From DASVSL01 sp036388095 (lineage in GTDB: Bacteria; Patescibacteriota; Saccharimonadia; Saccharimonadales; Saccharimonadaceae), in the NCBI GenBank assembly GCA_036388095.1, contig DASVSL010000003.1:1-7814 (forward strand): a stretch of DNA of 7,814 nt. The letters run 5' to 3'. Numbering within the stretch: position 1 is the stretch's first letter; each line of letters starts with the position of its first letter. Of the stretch, positions 1 to 6,458 are shown in pieces. Below the pieces are notes generated by a model. The model saw nothing but the letters and a program-made list of their open reading frames with translations. It had not been told where the DNA came from and searched no databases. The position numbers and the translations under genes were made by a program.

Positions 1-501
1 GTGGCGTTCGACGCCGAAGCAGCCGTTCGCATCCCTGATGACAACCAATTACTGGTCGTCGGGGCGGATATGTTCGTCTTTTCGCAGAGCAAACTCAAGA
101 GTCTGTTCGGCTACGACGCAAAGGAAGCCTACGTTGCCGAATCGAAGGTGCGTGAGATCGAAGCTAACTTTCGGCTGAGCTTTGCCGAAGGTCTCGACCT
201 ACAGAGCCTCGTCAAAGGCCGTAAATCGACCATCAAGAAGCTACAGAATATTGAGCCAAGCCTGATGACGCAGGAACAACTGATGGATCACGCCGAGGAA
301 ATCGGGGTCGAACTGCTGAGCGATGACACCGGGGCGATCATCATTATGGATGAAAAAGACATGGTGAAGTTTGTGAATCTGCTCAACGATGATTACATGG
401 AATCGCAGGTGACCGGCCTCAAATATGAGATTAAAAGTAAGAAGCCGCTCAAGGCAGACGAGGCAGACAGTAAGGGCGATAGCTTGATGATCAGCGTGTA
501 G
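1..501 (+). CDS. DUF4868 / KwaB-like protein, C-terminal part (5' end outside window)
   Basis: This is the last 166 codons of a longer protein; the frame is open to the first base, so the GTG at position 1 is probably an internal valine. The C-terminus reads as an acidic-hydrophobic strand (GAIIIMDEKDMVKFVNLLNDDY) followed by an ESQVTGLKYEIKSKKPL-type ending. I recognise this arrangement (LLNDDY, then x-TG-x-x-YE-x-x-SK-x-x-L) from DUF4868, the family of KwaB in the Kiwa anti-phage system. Full family members are roughly 300 residues, which fits about half being missing. In Kiwa, KwaB acts with the membrane protein KwaA; any KwaA homologue would have to lie upstream, outside the window. DUF4868 proteins also occur without KwaA, so a defence role is not established here. 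No membrane segment or signal peptide is visible in the part present. The last ~25 residues are polar and probably disordered. The family call comes from memory of the motif, not a search. Confidence 0.62.
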   Translation: MAFDAEAAVRIPDDNQLLVVGADMFVFSQSKLKSLFGYDAKEAYVAESKVREIEANFRLSFAEGLDLQSLVKGRKSTIKKLQNIEPSLMTQEQLMDHAEEIGVELLSDDTGAIIIMDEKDMVKFVNLLNDDYMESQVTGLKYEIKSKKPLKADEADSKGDSLMISV

Positions 502-516
502 CTCAATACGACGCAC

Positions 517-522
517 AAGGAG
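517..522 (+). promoter_or_regulatory. Shine-Dalgarno AAGGAG pointing to an ATT start at 530
   Basis: A perfect AAGGAG ends 7 nt before an in-frame ATT at 530, which is ideal spacing. It lies 40 nt before the first in-frame ATG at 563, which is too far. No ATG, GTG or TTG in this frame lies nearer to it; the upstream in-frame stop is at 488-490. No good ribosome binding site precedes 563. The site therefore argues that the alpha/beta hydrolase starts at the non-canonical ATT. Confidence 0.6.
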
Positions 523-562
523 CGTAGCGATTAGTAAAACCCTGGATAAATCGGCTGAGTTT

Positions 563-1381
563 ATGTGGTACCGAGTCCTGCGCGTACCATATACCTTGCA
601 TGTCTATCGGTATTCGACCGTCCGTAAGCCTCGCGCGACGCTCTTGTTTCTGCACGGTATCGGTAACAGTGGGCGGACATGGGAGCACGTTGTTGACCAG
701 CTGCCGGCTGACGTCAATGTGATTATCGTTGATCTACTTGGGTTTGGTGATTCGCCGCAGCCCGCCTGGGCTCGTTACGACGCGGCAACGCAGGCCAAAG
801 CGGTCGCCAAGACCTTGTGGCAGTTGCGGCTGACCCACCGCGTCATTATCGTCGGCCACTCGATGGGGACACTGGTGGCGGTGGAATTTGCCCGCCGCTA
901 TCCGGCACTCGTGCGGTCGCTGGTGCTGTTTAGTCCACCGATTTACAGCCTTGATACCCGGGATAAACGCCGTTTTTTAGTGCGTGATGCCCAACTTCGA
1001 CGGATTTACGACCTGATGGCACGGCGTCCGACTGCCGTTGGGGCCATTATGCGCCTTGGGGCACGGTATAAACTGCTCAACCCAGATATGGATGTCGAAC
1101 GGCTGAACCTTACGATTTATGCCCAAGCCCTTCGTGCCAATATTATTAATCAGACTACCTTCCGCGACGTGGTCAAACTGAAGAAACCGATCGCGATTTT
1201 GTATGGGACGTTGGACCCGGTGGTGATCGGCGCGACGCTGCGTGAACTACGAAAAAAATCGGGTTACATTACAGTGCAGCGGTTTGTCGGTGGCCACGAG
1301 ATTGTGCGCGGGTACGTTGACCGGGCGGCATCGTTAATCACTCAGGTGGTTGACGAGACGATAGGCTACAATAAAAAGTAG
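563..1381 (+). CDS. alpha/beta-fold hydrolase (start may be ATT at 530)
   Basis: A serine hydrolase of the alpha/beta-hydrolase fold, probably cytoplasmic since no signal peptide is seen. Numbering from the ATG at 563: the oxyanion-hole motif LFLHGIGNSG lies near residues 28-37, and the nucleophile elbow GHSMG places Ser100. Asp218 in YGTLDP and His245 in GGHEI complete a catalytic triad in the expected order and spacing. At 272 aa (283 from ATT 530) the length is normal for the family. The substrate cannot be told from sequence; esterase, lipase and C-C bond hydrolases share this core. The 11 codons between 530 and 563 would add a lysine-rich start running into MWYRVLRVPYTLHV. I give the conventional ATG as the boundary, but the upstream AAGGAG favours 530. 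The gene ends in tandem stops TAG TAA, 22 nt before the helicase, so co-transcription is likely. Confidence 0.88.
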   Translation: MWYRVLRVPYTLHVYRYSTVRKPRATLLFLHGIGNSGRTWEHVVDQLPADVNVIIVDLLGFGDSPQPAWARYDAATQAKAVAKTLWQLRLTHRVIIVGHSMGTLVAVEFARRYPALVRSLVLFSPPIYSLDTRDKRRFLVRDAQLRRIYDLMARRPTAVGAIMRLGARYKLLNPDMDVERLNLTIYAQALRANIINQTTFRDVVKLKKPIAILYGTLDPVVIGATLRELRKKSGYITVQRFVGGHEIVRGYVDRAASLITQVVDETIGYNKK

Positions 1382-1391
1382 TAATGGTACG

Positions 1392-1397
1392 AAGGAG
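1392..1397 (+). promoter_or_regulatory. Shine-Dalgarno AAGGAG fixing the GTG start of the helicase
   Basis: AAGGAG lies 6 nt before the GTG at 1404. No ATG in this frame lies near it, so this site decides that the helicase begins with GTG. The resulting N-terminus (about 15 residues before the first core strand) is a sensible lead-in to the Walker A motif. Confidence 0.75.
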
Positions 1398-1403
1398 TAG
1401 ACG

Positions 1404-2915
1404 GTGGATCAGGCGCTTGCGCTAGAAATTTTACATGCGGGGCATAGCGTCCTGCTGACGGGGCCAGCCGGAGCCGGTAAGACGTATGTGCTGAATCAGT
1501 TTATTCGGGCTGCCAAAAAAGATGGTCGTCATGTCAGCGTGACGGCGACAACGGGTCTGGCGGCGACGCATGTCGGTGGTAGTACAATTCACGCCTGGAG
1601 CGGGATTGGCGTGGCTGATGAGCTGAAGGAAGACTTCGAAGACTACCTGCTGAAAAGTCGCCGCGATATCATCGAAACGACCGACGTGTTGGTGATCGAT
1701 GAGATTTCGATGCTGCATGATTACCGGCTTGATATGGTCAACCATGTTGCCAAAGCGGTCCGTGACGACGAGCGACCGTTTGGCGGCATTCAAGTGATTT
1801 TATGTGGCGATTTCTTTCAGTTGCCGCCAGTGAACCGGAATGACGGGCGACAGGGTGGGTTCGTGACGCACAGCGAAGCGTGGGCTGAGCTCGACCCGGT
1901 CATCTGCTACCTCAACGAACAGCACCGCCAGGATGATGACGAATTTTTAGATATATTGAACGCGCTGCGTGGTGGTGACGTCCGTCGTCGCCATGCCGAA
2001 CGGCTAATGGAACGAGTCGGCGCCGAACTGTCTGGTGAGGCAGTGACCGAGCTACACGTCACGAACGTCAACGTCGACATGCTTAACCAGTCGCGGTTGC
2101 AAGAGCTCGCGGCCGAGACGCACTACTACGATTGCAGCACGACCGGCGCTGAGAACTATGTTGCCAGCTTGAAGCGATCGTGTCTGGCGATGGAGCGGCT
2201 TGCTCTCAAGGAAGGCGCGCTGGTGATGGCAATCAAGAACTCGCAGGAACGCAAGTACGTCAATGGCAGCCTCGGCATTGTGATCGGCTTTGAAAAGGGG
2301 AGTGACTACCCGATTGTCGAGTTCAAAAACGGCAAGACCGTCACCATGCGACCTGATAGCTGGGAGCTACGTGACGGCGACAAGAAACGGGCAGGCCTGA
2401 GTCAAATTCCACTCCGGCTGGCGTGGGCGATCACAGTGCATAAAAGTCAGGGCATGACACTCGATAGTGCACGGGTCGATTTGCGCCGGGCGTTCGTGGA
2501 GGGCATGGGCTACGTGGCACTGAGCCGTGTTCGTCGGCTGGATAGCCTGAGTCTACTCGGCATCAACCGGATGGCGCTTCAGGTCAGTGCTGACGCTCTG
2601 CAAATTGATGACGAGCTGCGTAGCCGCTCGGCGCAAGCCGCCAAGCAGTACGAGAAACTACGCGCGAAAGCCGGTGAGCGAATCAAGAAGTCCGAGAGTC
2701 GCGAAGCCAGCACCTGGACTGAACGGCTCGACAAGATGCGCGAGAAGCATCCAAACGCCTATAAGCCATGGACGCCCGCCGAGGACGATTTGTTGAAAGC
2801 ACAATTCGAAAGCAAGAAAACGATCAAAGAATTGTCGTCGGCATTCGGTCGGCATGACGGCAGTATTCGCGCCCGTCTTAAGAAATATTACGGCGAGGAT
2901 GTGGTGCTGCGCTAA
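1404..2915 (+). CDS. PIF1/RecD-like superfamily 1B DNA helicase with C-terminal Myb/SANT-like HTH
   Basis: An ATP-dependent DNA helicase of 503 aa. Walker A is GPAGAGKT at residues 20-27. The TTGLAATHVGG stretch (49-59) is the PIF1-type motif Ia. Walker B is VIDEISML with Asp99-Glu100. Motif III is GDFFQLPPV (135-143), and the EQHRQ motif follows at 172-176. In the second RecA-like half, TVHKSQGMT begins at Thr344, and VALSRVRR (from about 371) carries the arginine-finger motif VI (Arg375). All motifs are intact, so the enzyme should be active. After the helicase core, a charged, probably helical linker (about 400-450) leads to a 45-residue tail. That tail has W-T-P-A-E-D-D-L-L and ends in G-R-H-D-G-S-I-R-A-R-L-K-K, the pattern of a Myb/SANT-like helix-turn-helix. 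PIF1-family helicases typically unwind 5'-3' and act on recombination or replication intermediates and G-quadruplexes; which role applies here is not visible. Length and order rule out full-size RecD. Confidence 0.93.
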   Translation: MDQALALEILHAGHSVLLTGPAGAGKTYVLNQFIRAAKKDGRHVSVTATTGLAATHVGGSTIHAWSGIGVADELKEDFEDYLLKSRRDIIETTDVLVIDEISMLHDYRLDMVNHVAKAVRDDERPFGGIQVILCGDFFQLPPVNRNDGRQGGFVTHSEAWAELDPVICYLNEQHRQDDDEFLDILNALRGGDVRRRHAERLMERVGAELSGEAVTELHVTNVNVDMLNQSRLQELAAETHYYDCSTTGAENYVASLKRSCLAMERLALKEGALVMAIKNSQERKYVNGSLGIVIGFEKGSDYPIVEFKNGKTVTMRPDSWELRDGDKKRAGLSQIPLRLAWAITVHKSQGMTLDSARVDLRRAFVEGMGYVALSRVRRLDSLSLLGINRMALQVSADALQIDDELRSRSAQAAKQYEKLRAKAGERIKKSESREASTWTERLDKMREKHPNAYKPWTPAEDDLLKAQFESKKTIKELSSAFGRHDGSIRARLKKYYGEDVVLR

Positions 2916-2945
2916 GCATGACTGAGCCGCGGGACGCGCGGGGCC

Positions 2946-2975
2946 TTGCCGGTAAGGGCGGAGACAGTGCATACT
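2946..2975 (+). promoter_or_regulatory. candidate sigma70-type promoter for the 3009-7284 gene run
   Basis: TTGCCG (2946-2951) and CATACT (2970-2975) are separated by 18 nt, with a TG just upstream of the -10. Each box matches four of the six consensus bases. The predicted start is near 2982, giving a leader of about 27 nt that contains the ribosome binding site of the next gene. It sits in the only sizeable gap (93 nt) between 563 and 7284, which supports a new transcription unit here. No intrinsic terminator precedes it. Confidence 0.4.
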
Positions 2976-2992
2976 CTGAGGTACATAAGCGC

Positions 2993-3000
2993 AAGGGGAG
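2993..3000 (+). promoter_or_regulatory. Shine-Dalgarno AAGGGGAG selecting ATG 3009
   Basis: AAGGGGAG ends 8 nt before the ATG at 3009. A second ATG at 3002 is out of frame and too close, and an in-frame TTG at 2946 has no binding site and overlaps the promoter. The site therefore sets the start of the 188-aa protein. Confidence 0.65.
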
Positions 3001-3008
3001 AATGGCAG

Positions 3009-3575
3009 ATGGGGCAATTTTGGGAGATAACAAAACGACTGCTACAGGGTACGCCCGCTTTCGTGGCGCCCCCAAAGCCACATGACGATTGGGACGACGA
3101 TTCACCGACGGTTGATTATGCCGAGGATCGTGAAGCTAAGCGTACCCAGTCAGCAACGCGACCGGCTCACCCGATCGAACAAGACCCGACGAAGCTATAC
3201 GGTGAAGATGGGGTGAAACACTTCCCGAAATGCGAATGCGTTCGGCTGAAATCCCACCTCAGCGGCACGAACATCGAGCTGTGGGCAACCATCGCCAACC
3301 AATCGAAACGAGAGGTGTATGTCGACAAACTAGAACTGCTGGGCCGCACCGTTCAGCTTGATCGCGAACTGACCCCGGGTGAGCAGCACGAGTTTATGGT
3401 GTACCGAGGACCGTTTTTCAAGCACGACGATTACACGACCGCGAATTTATACTATCGTGATGACTTGAGCGGTGATTACGTTAACGCAGTCCATTCGATC
3501 GAGTATCACTATGACCCAAGCCACGGTTACGAGCCGGTCGAACTGAACCATAGCGGCATATACAAAGACATTTAG
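3009..3575 (+). CDS. conserved-looking protein of unknown function, 188 aa
   Basis: I do not recognise this family. The protein begins with a short helix-like segment (GQFWEITKRLLQG, residues 2-14). A proline- and acid-rich stretch to about residue 60 (containing DDWDDD) looks disordered. From about residue 65 a compact domain alternates strand-like segments: IELWATIANQSKREVYVDKLELLG, then a turn with LTPGEQHEF, then YTTANLYYRDD and YVNAVHSIEYHYDP. This looks like an all-beta fold, possibly an immunoglobulin-like sandwich, but that is inference from the pattern. A CEC motif lies near residue 78. There is no signal peptide or membrane segment, so a cytoplasmic location is likely. It is the first gene after a candidate promoter and ends 2 nt before the glycoside hydrolase, which suggests coupled expression. 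Codon use and GC match its neighbours. Confidence 0.8.
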   Translation: MGQFWEITKRLLQGTPAFVAPPKPHDDWDDDSPTVDYAEDREAKRTQSATRPAHPIEQDPTKLYGEDGVKHFPKCECVRLKSHLSGTNIELWATIANQSKREVYVDKLELLGRTVQLDRELTPGEQHEFMVYRGPFFKHDDYTTANLYYRDDLSGDYVNAVHSIEYHYDPSHGYEPVELNHSGIYKDI

Positions 3576-3577
3576 GT

Positions 3578-4846
3578 ATGCCGGGACGTGACGAAACAGG
3601 CCGTCTGCATTTTCCGAAACGCTTCTTGTGGGGCGCGGCCGTTAGTGCGCACCAGGTCGAAGGCGGCCTGACCAATAACTGGACTGAGTGGGAGCGTCAT
3701 AATGCCCGCAGCCTGGCGGCGGCCGCACCGCATAAGTTAGCGCACTTGCCGATTTGGAACGAGATCAAAGCGCAGGCGACCGACCCGACGAACTATGTGT
3801 CCGGTAAGGCAATCGACCACCGCGGCCGCTACGAGCTGGACATAGCGATTGCTAAAAAGATGAACTTGACCAGCTTTCGGTTCAGTATTGAGTGGTCCCG
3901 GATCGAACCCGAAGAAGGGGTCTGGAGCCGGGAAGCGATTGACTACTACCGCGCCTATATCAGAACGCTGCGGGCGCACGGTATCGAGCCGTTGCCGACG
4001 CTGTATCACTGGACGGTGCCGGTGTGGTTCGCCCGTAAGGGCGGCTTCGAAAAACGCAGTAACGTCAGCTACTTCGAACGTTTTGCCGAGAAAATCATCG
4101 ATGAATATCACCGCGACTTGCACTACATCACGAGCATTAACGAACCCGACACCGTGATCACGCATGGCTACATTACACTCGAACACCCACCGCAGACGCA
4201 CTCGTACCTAAAAGCTTTCTTGGTCTACCGGAACTTACTGCTCGCGCACAAGCGCGTCCACACTTACGCACACAAGAAAAGCCGTCGCCTGCGGGTCGGC
4301 TTCACGAAGTCGTACGCCTGGGTGACGCCAGCTGACGATCGACGCCTGAGCCGCCTTGCCGCGAAAATAGATATATGGCTTCGTGACGACCTGATTCTAG
4401 GCAGTGTTCGTCGAAAACTCGATTTCATCGGCGTTAACTATTATTTTTCAGACCGCCGCCTTGGTCTCAAGCTCGACCAGACAGCATCTAACCCGAATGA
4501 TCTCGGCTGGGATATGAAACCAGGTGACCTAGAACACGTATTGGTACGGCTCAAAAAATGGAAAAAACCGCTGCTGATTTGTGAGACGGGGGTGGCTGAC
4601 GCGCGTGATCAGTACCGACGACAATGGCTCGTGGGGACGATTGCCGCCACGCACCGTGCGATGGGGGCGGGTGTCGACATCATTGGCTATACCGCCTGGA
4701 GTATGTTCGATAATTTCGAATGGGCCTACGGTCGCTGGCCACGCTTCGGTCTCGTCGCCATCGATTATAAAGACGGTCTGCGCCGGACGGTTCGCCCTAG
4801 CGGGGTATGGTACGCTAGATTGATCAAACAGATGCGGGGGCTGTAA
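3578..4846 (+). CDS. glycoside hydrolase family 1 (beta-glucosidase/beta-glycosidase)
   Basis: A retaining beta-glycosidase with a TIM-barrel fold, 422 aa, slightly short for GH1 (usually about 440-480). The N-terminus has the GH1 signature FPKRFLWGAAVSAHQVEG, with Gln26 for sugar binding. FRFSIEWSRIEPEEG is the second conserved block, and H144 lies in LYHWTVP. The acid/base is Glu189 in INEPDT (N188-E189-P190), and the nucleophile is Glu336 in ICETGVAD. The C-terminal WSMFDNFEWAYGRWPRFGL block is the aglycone/glycone pocket seen throughout GH1. One oddity is that the nucleophile motif reads E-T-G instead of the usual E-N-G. No secretion signal is present, so the enzyme should act inside the cell on imported beta-glucosides or phospho- or disaccharides; the exact substrate is unknown. 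The start ATG lies 2 nt after the previous stop with only a weak binding site, consistent with translational coupling. YvcK follows after 5 nt. Confidence 0.93.
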   Translation: MPGRDETGRLHFPKRFLWGAAVSAHQVEGGLTNNWTEWERHNARSLAAAAPHKLAHLPIWNEIKAQATDPTNYVSGKAIDHRGRYELDIAIAKKMNLTSFRFSIEWSRIEPEEGVWSREAIDYYRAYIRTLRAHGIEPLPTLYHWTVPVWFARKGGFEKRSNVSYFERFAEKIIDEYHRDLHYITSINEPDTVITHGYITLEHPPQTHSYLKAFLVYRNLLLAHKRVHTYAHKKSRRLRVGFTKSYAWVTPADDRRLSRLAAKIDIWLRDDLILGSVRRKLDFIGVNYYFSDRRLGLKLDQTASNPNDLGWDMKPGDLEHVLVRLKKWKKPLLICETGVADARDQYRRQWLVGTIAATHRAMGAGVDIIGYTAWSMFDNFEWAYGRWPRFGLVAIDYKDGLRRTVRPSGVWYARLIKQMRGL

Positions 4847-4851
4847 TCGAG

Positions 4852-5856
4852 ATGGCAAAAACGGTGAAAGAAAAAGGGGCGTCTTTTGTAGTGATCGGTG
4901 GTGGCACCGGTAGCTTTACGCTGCTGAGCGGCCTCAAGCACTATGCACGTGACATTACCGCGCTCGTGAACATGGCGGATGACGGCGGCAGCACCGGGCA
5001 ACTACGCGACGAACTGGGCGTTTTGCCACCAGGTGATGTCCGGCAGTGCCTGGTGGCACTCAGCGACAGTCCAAAAGCACGCGATTTGTTTAACTATCGC
5101 TTCGACGAAGGATCGTTTAAGGGTCATGCCTTTGGCAACTTATTTCTGACAGCCCTTGAGAAAATGACCGGGAATTTTGCCGAAGCGGTCGAATTGGCTA
5201 GTGATGTTCTGAATATTACCGGGCAGGTAGAGCCGGTGACGATGACGAATGTCACTCTGTGTGCCGAAGCGCCTGACGGTTCTGCGATACGAGGCGAAAA
5301 CACAATCGCACATGAGCCACTAGCTTTGCGACCAAGGATATGGCTTGAGCCAGAGGCAATCGTCAATCCTGCAGCGCTCAGTGCTCTTAAGCGCGCCGAT
5401 GTCGTCGTGATTGCGCCGGGTAACTTGTACGGCAGCTTGGCACCTGCACTCGTTGTGCCTGGCGTAAGCGAGGCGCTTCGTTCGACAAAAGCAACTTGTG
5501 TCTACGTGAGCAATCTAGTCACGAAGCCTGGTCCCACCGATGGTTACGCGGTGCACGATTTTGCCGATGAGATTGAACGTCTGGCGGGTGGACCTTTCCT
5601 TGATTATGTCGTTTACAACACCGCTGCGCCTAGCGACACACTGCTACGGAACTATGCAGCCGAAGGTGAGTTCGGGGTGCGTATTGACGCATCGGCGTTC
5701 AGTGATCGTCATTGGAGCCCAGTTGGAGCACGCATTATCGCTAAACAAACCTGGCGTGGTGCTCAAGATGGCGACCCGCTTGCGCACCGGCGTAGTTTCA
5801 TTCGTCACGACGCAGATGCCGTCGCGCGTCAGTTAATGCGAATTTACTTTGCATGA
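4852..5856 (+). CDS. yvcK: YvcK/CofD-like family protein (gluconeogenesis factor family)
   Basis: A 334-aa protein of the YvcK (UPF0052) branch of the CofD-like fold. The N-terminal nucleotide-binding loop is VVIGGGTGSF (Gly16-Ser21). ALVNMADDGGSTGQLRDELGVLPPGD (from about 37) is the diagnostic YvcK block, with Asp43-Asp44. VVVIAPGNLYGSLAPALVVPG (Pro189-Gly190-Asn191) and YVSNLVTKPGPTDGY are the later conserved blocks. In Firmicutes and mycobacteria, YvcK/CuvA binds UDP-sugars and influences carbon flow into cell-wall precursors; it is needed for growth on gluconeogenic substrates and for normal cell shape. That role is family knowledge, not shown here. The length is close to the B. subtilis protein. 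In many Gram-positives yvcK sits between rapZ (yvcJ) and whiA (yvcL); neither is visible here. Instead it lies between a GH1 enzyme and a HAD/galU pair. The stop overlaps the next start as ATGA. YvcK is cytoplasmic in other bacteria. Confidence 0.92.
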   Translation: MAKTVKEKGASFVVIGGGTGSFTLLSGLKHYARDITALVNMADDGGSTGQLRDELGVLPPGDVRQCLVALSDSPKARDLFNYRFDEGSFKGHAFGNLFLTALEKMTGNFAEAVELASDVLNITGQVEPVTMTNVTLCAEAPDGSAIRGENTIAHEPLALRPRIWLEPEAIVNPAALSALKRADVVVIAPGNLYGSLAPALVVPGVSEALRSTKATCVYVSNLVTKPGPTDGYAVHDFADEIERLAGGPFLDYVVYNTAAPSDTLLRNYAAEGEFGVRIDASAFSDRHWSPVGARIIAKQTWRGAQDGDPLAHRRSFIRHDADAVARQLMRIYFA

Positions 5857-6458
5857 GTCACGAGCGGCCACTCGTCTATGTTGACCTCGACCGGACACTG
5901 TTTCGCACCAGTCTGATCAAGCAGCTTTGGGGCGAACTAGGGCGACTGTACCCGGACATTGACGTCAAAGCCGCGTACACCCACCGGGCAGAGTATTACC
6001 GCACGCTGGGTGATCTTTATAGCCACGATATGACTGCCCAGCTGCAATCAATTGGCATTTCTGCTGATGAGGCATACGTAAAGCTACACGAGCAGCTTCG
6101 TGACGGGCGGTTTGAATACGAGGGCGCGACTGAGTTGATGAGCTGGCTAAAGCAAGCGGCTGATGTTCGCGTATTGACGTTTGGCTTCGATGACTACCAG
6201 CGGTTCAAGGCATCGCTGTGCCCGTCGCTACGTGGTATACCGGTGGTAACGACGCTGCTACCGAAGCGTGAACACTTTTCACTCGAGAACAAGCCATGCT
6301 GGCTGATTGACGACAAGCCGGTCGGCAGTGAGCTACCAGCGTTCGTACGCTTCATTCAAGTATCGCTCGAGGGTAAACCGCAACCCGATACTGTCGCGTG
6401 GCCGGTGTTCACCCATTTAAACGAAGTAAAGGAGTATTTACATGCCAACCTGCACTAA
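5853..6458 (+). CDS. HAD-superfamily phosphatase-like protein
   Basis: A 201-aa protein of the haloacid dehalogenase superfamily. Motif I is YVDLDRTLF, with nucleophile Asp11 and acid/base Asp13. Motif II is VLTFG with Thr109. Motif IV is WLIDDKP with Asp153-Asp154. A lysine suitable for motif III precedes it in the K-R-E-H-F-S-L-E-N-K-P segment. The helical insert between motifs I and II (about 20-90) looks like a small C1-type cap. The substrate is unknown. Lying between yvcK and galU, it could act on a sugar phosphate or a nucleotide-sugar intermediate, but this is inference from position only. The start ATG overlaps the yvcK stop by 4 nt (ATGA), so translation is probably coupled. The 3' end overlaps galU by 17 nt and contains the galU ribosome binding site. 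No signal peptide or membrane segment is seen. Confidence 0.85.
   Translation: MSHERPLVYVDLDRTLFRTSLIKQLWGELGRLYPDIDVKAAYTHRAEYYRTLGDLYSHDMTAQLQSIGISADEAYVKLHEQLRDGRFEYEGATELMSWLKQAADVRVLTFGFDDYQRFKASLCPSLRGIPVVTTLLPKREHFSLENKPCWLIDDKPVGSELPAFVRFIQVSLEGKPQPDTVAWPVFTHLNEVKEYLHANLH
6429..6434 (+). promoter_or_regulatory. Shine-Dalgarno AAGGAG for galU, inside the HAD gene
   Basis: AAGGAG lies 7 nt before the galU ATG at 6442 and within the last codons of the HAD gene. It confirms the galU start and shows that galU has its own strong initiation signal despite the 17-nt overlap. Confidence 0.8.

Noticed and set aside
1..3. GTG at position 1 as a true start codon
   Set aside because: It is merely the first base of the window in an open frame; the family is longer, so the gene is most likely cut.
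2926..2945. GC-rich hairpin-like stretch after the helicase gene
   Set aside because: Short CGCG-type pairing is possible, but no U-tract follows and the stem is imperfect, so it is not an intrinsic terminator.
2946..3008. TTG 2946 as the start of the 188-aa protein
   Set aside because: No binding site precedes it, it overlaps the candidate promoter, and ATG 3009 has AAGGGGAG at good spacing.
2918..3084. Small ORF from ATG 2918 overlapping the 188-aa gene
   Set aside because: No ribosome binding site, no domain-like composition, and it overlaps a better-supported gene with its own binding site.
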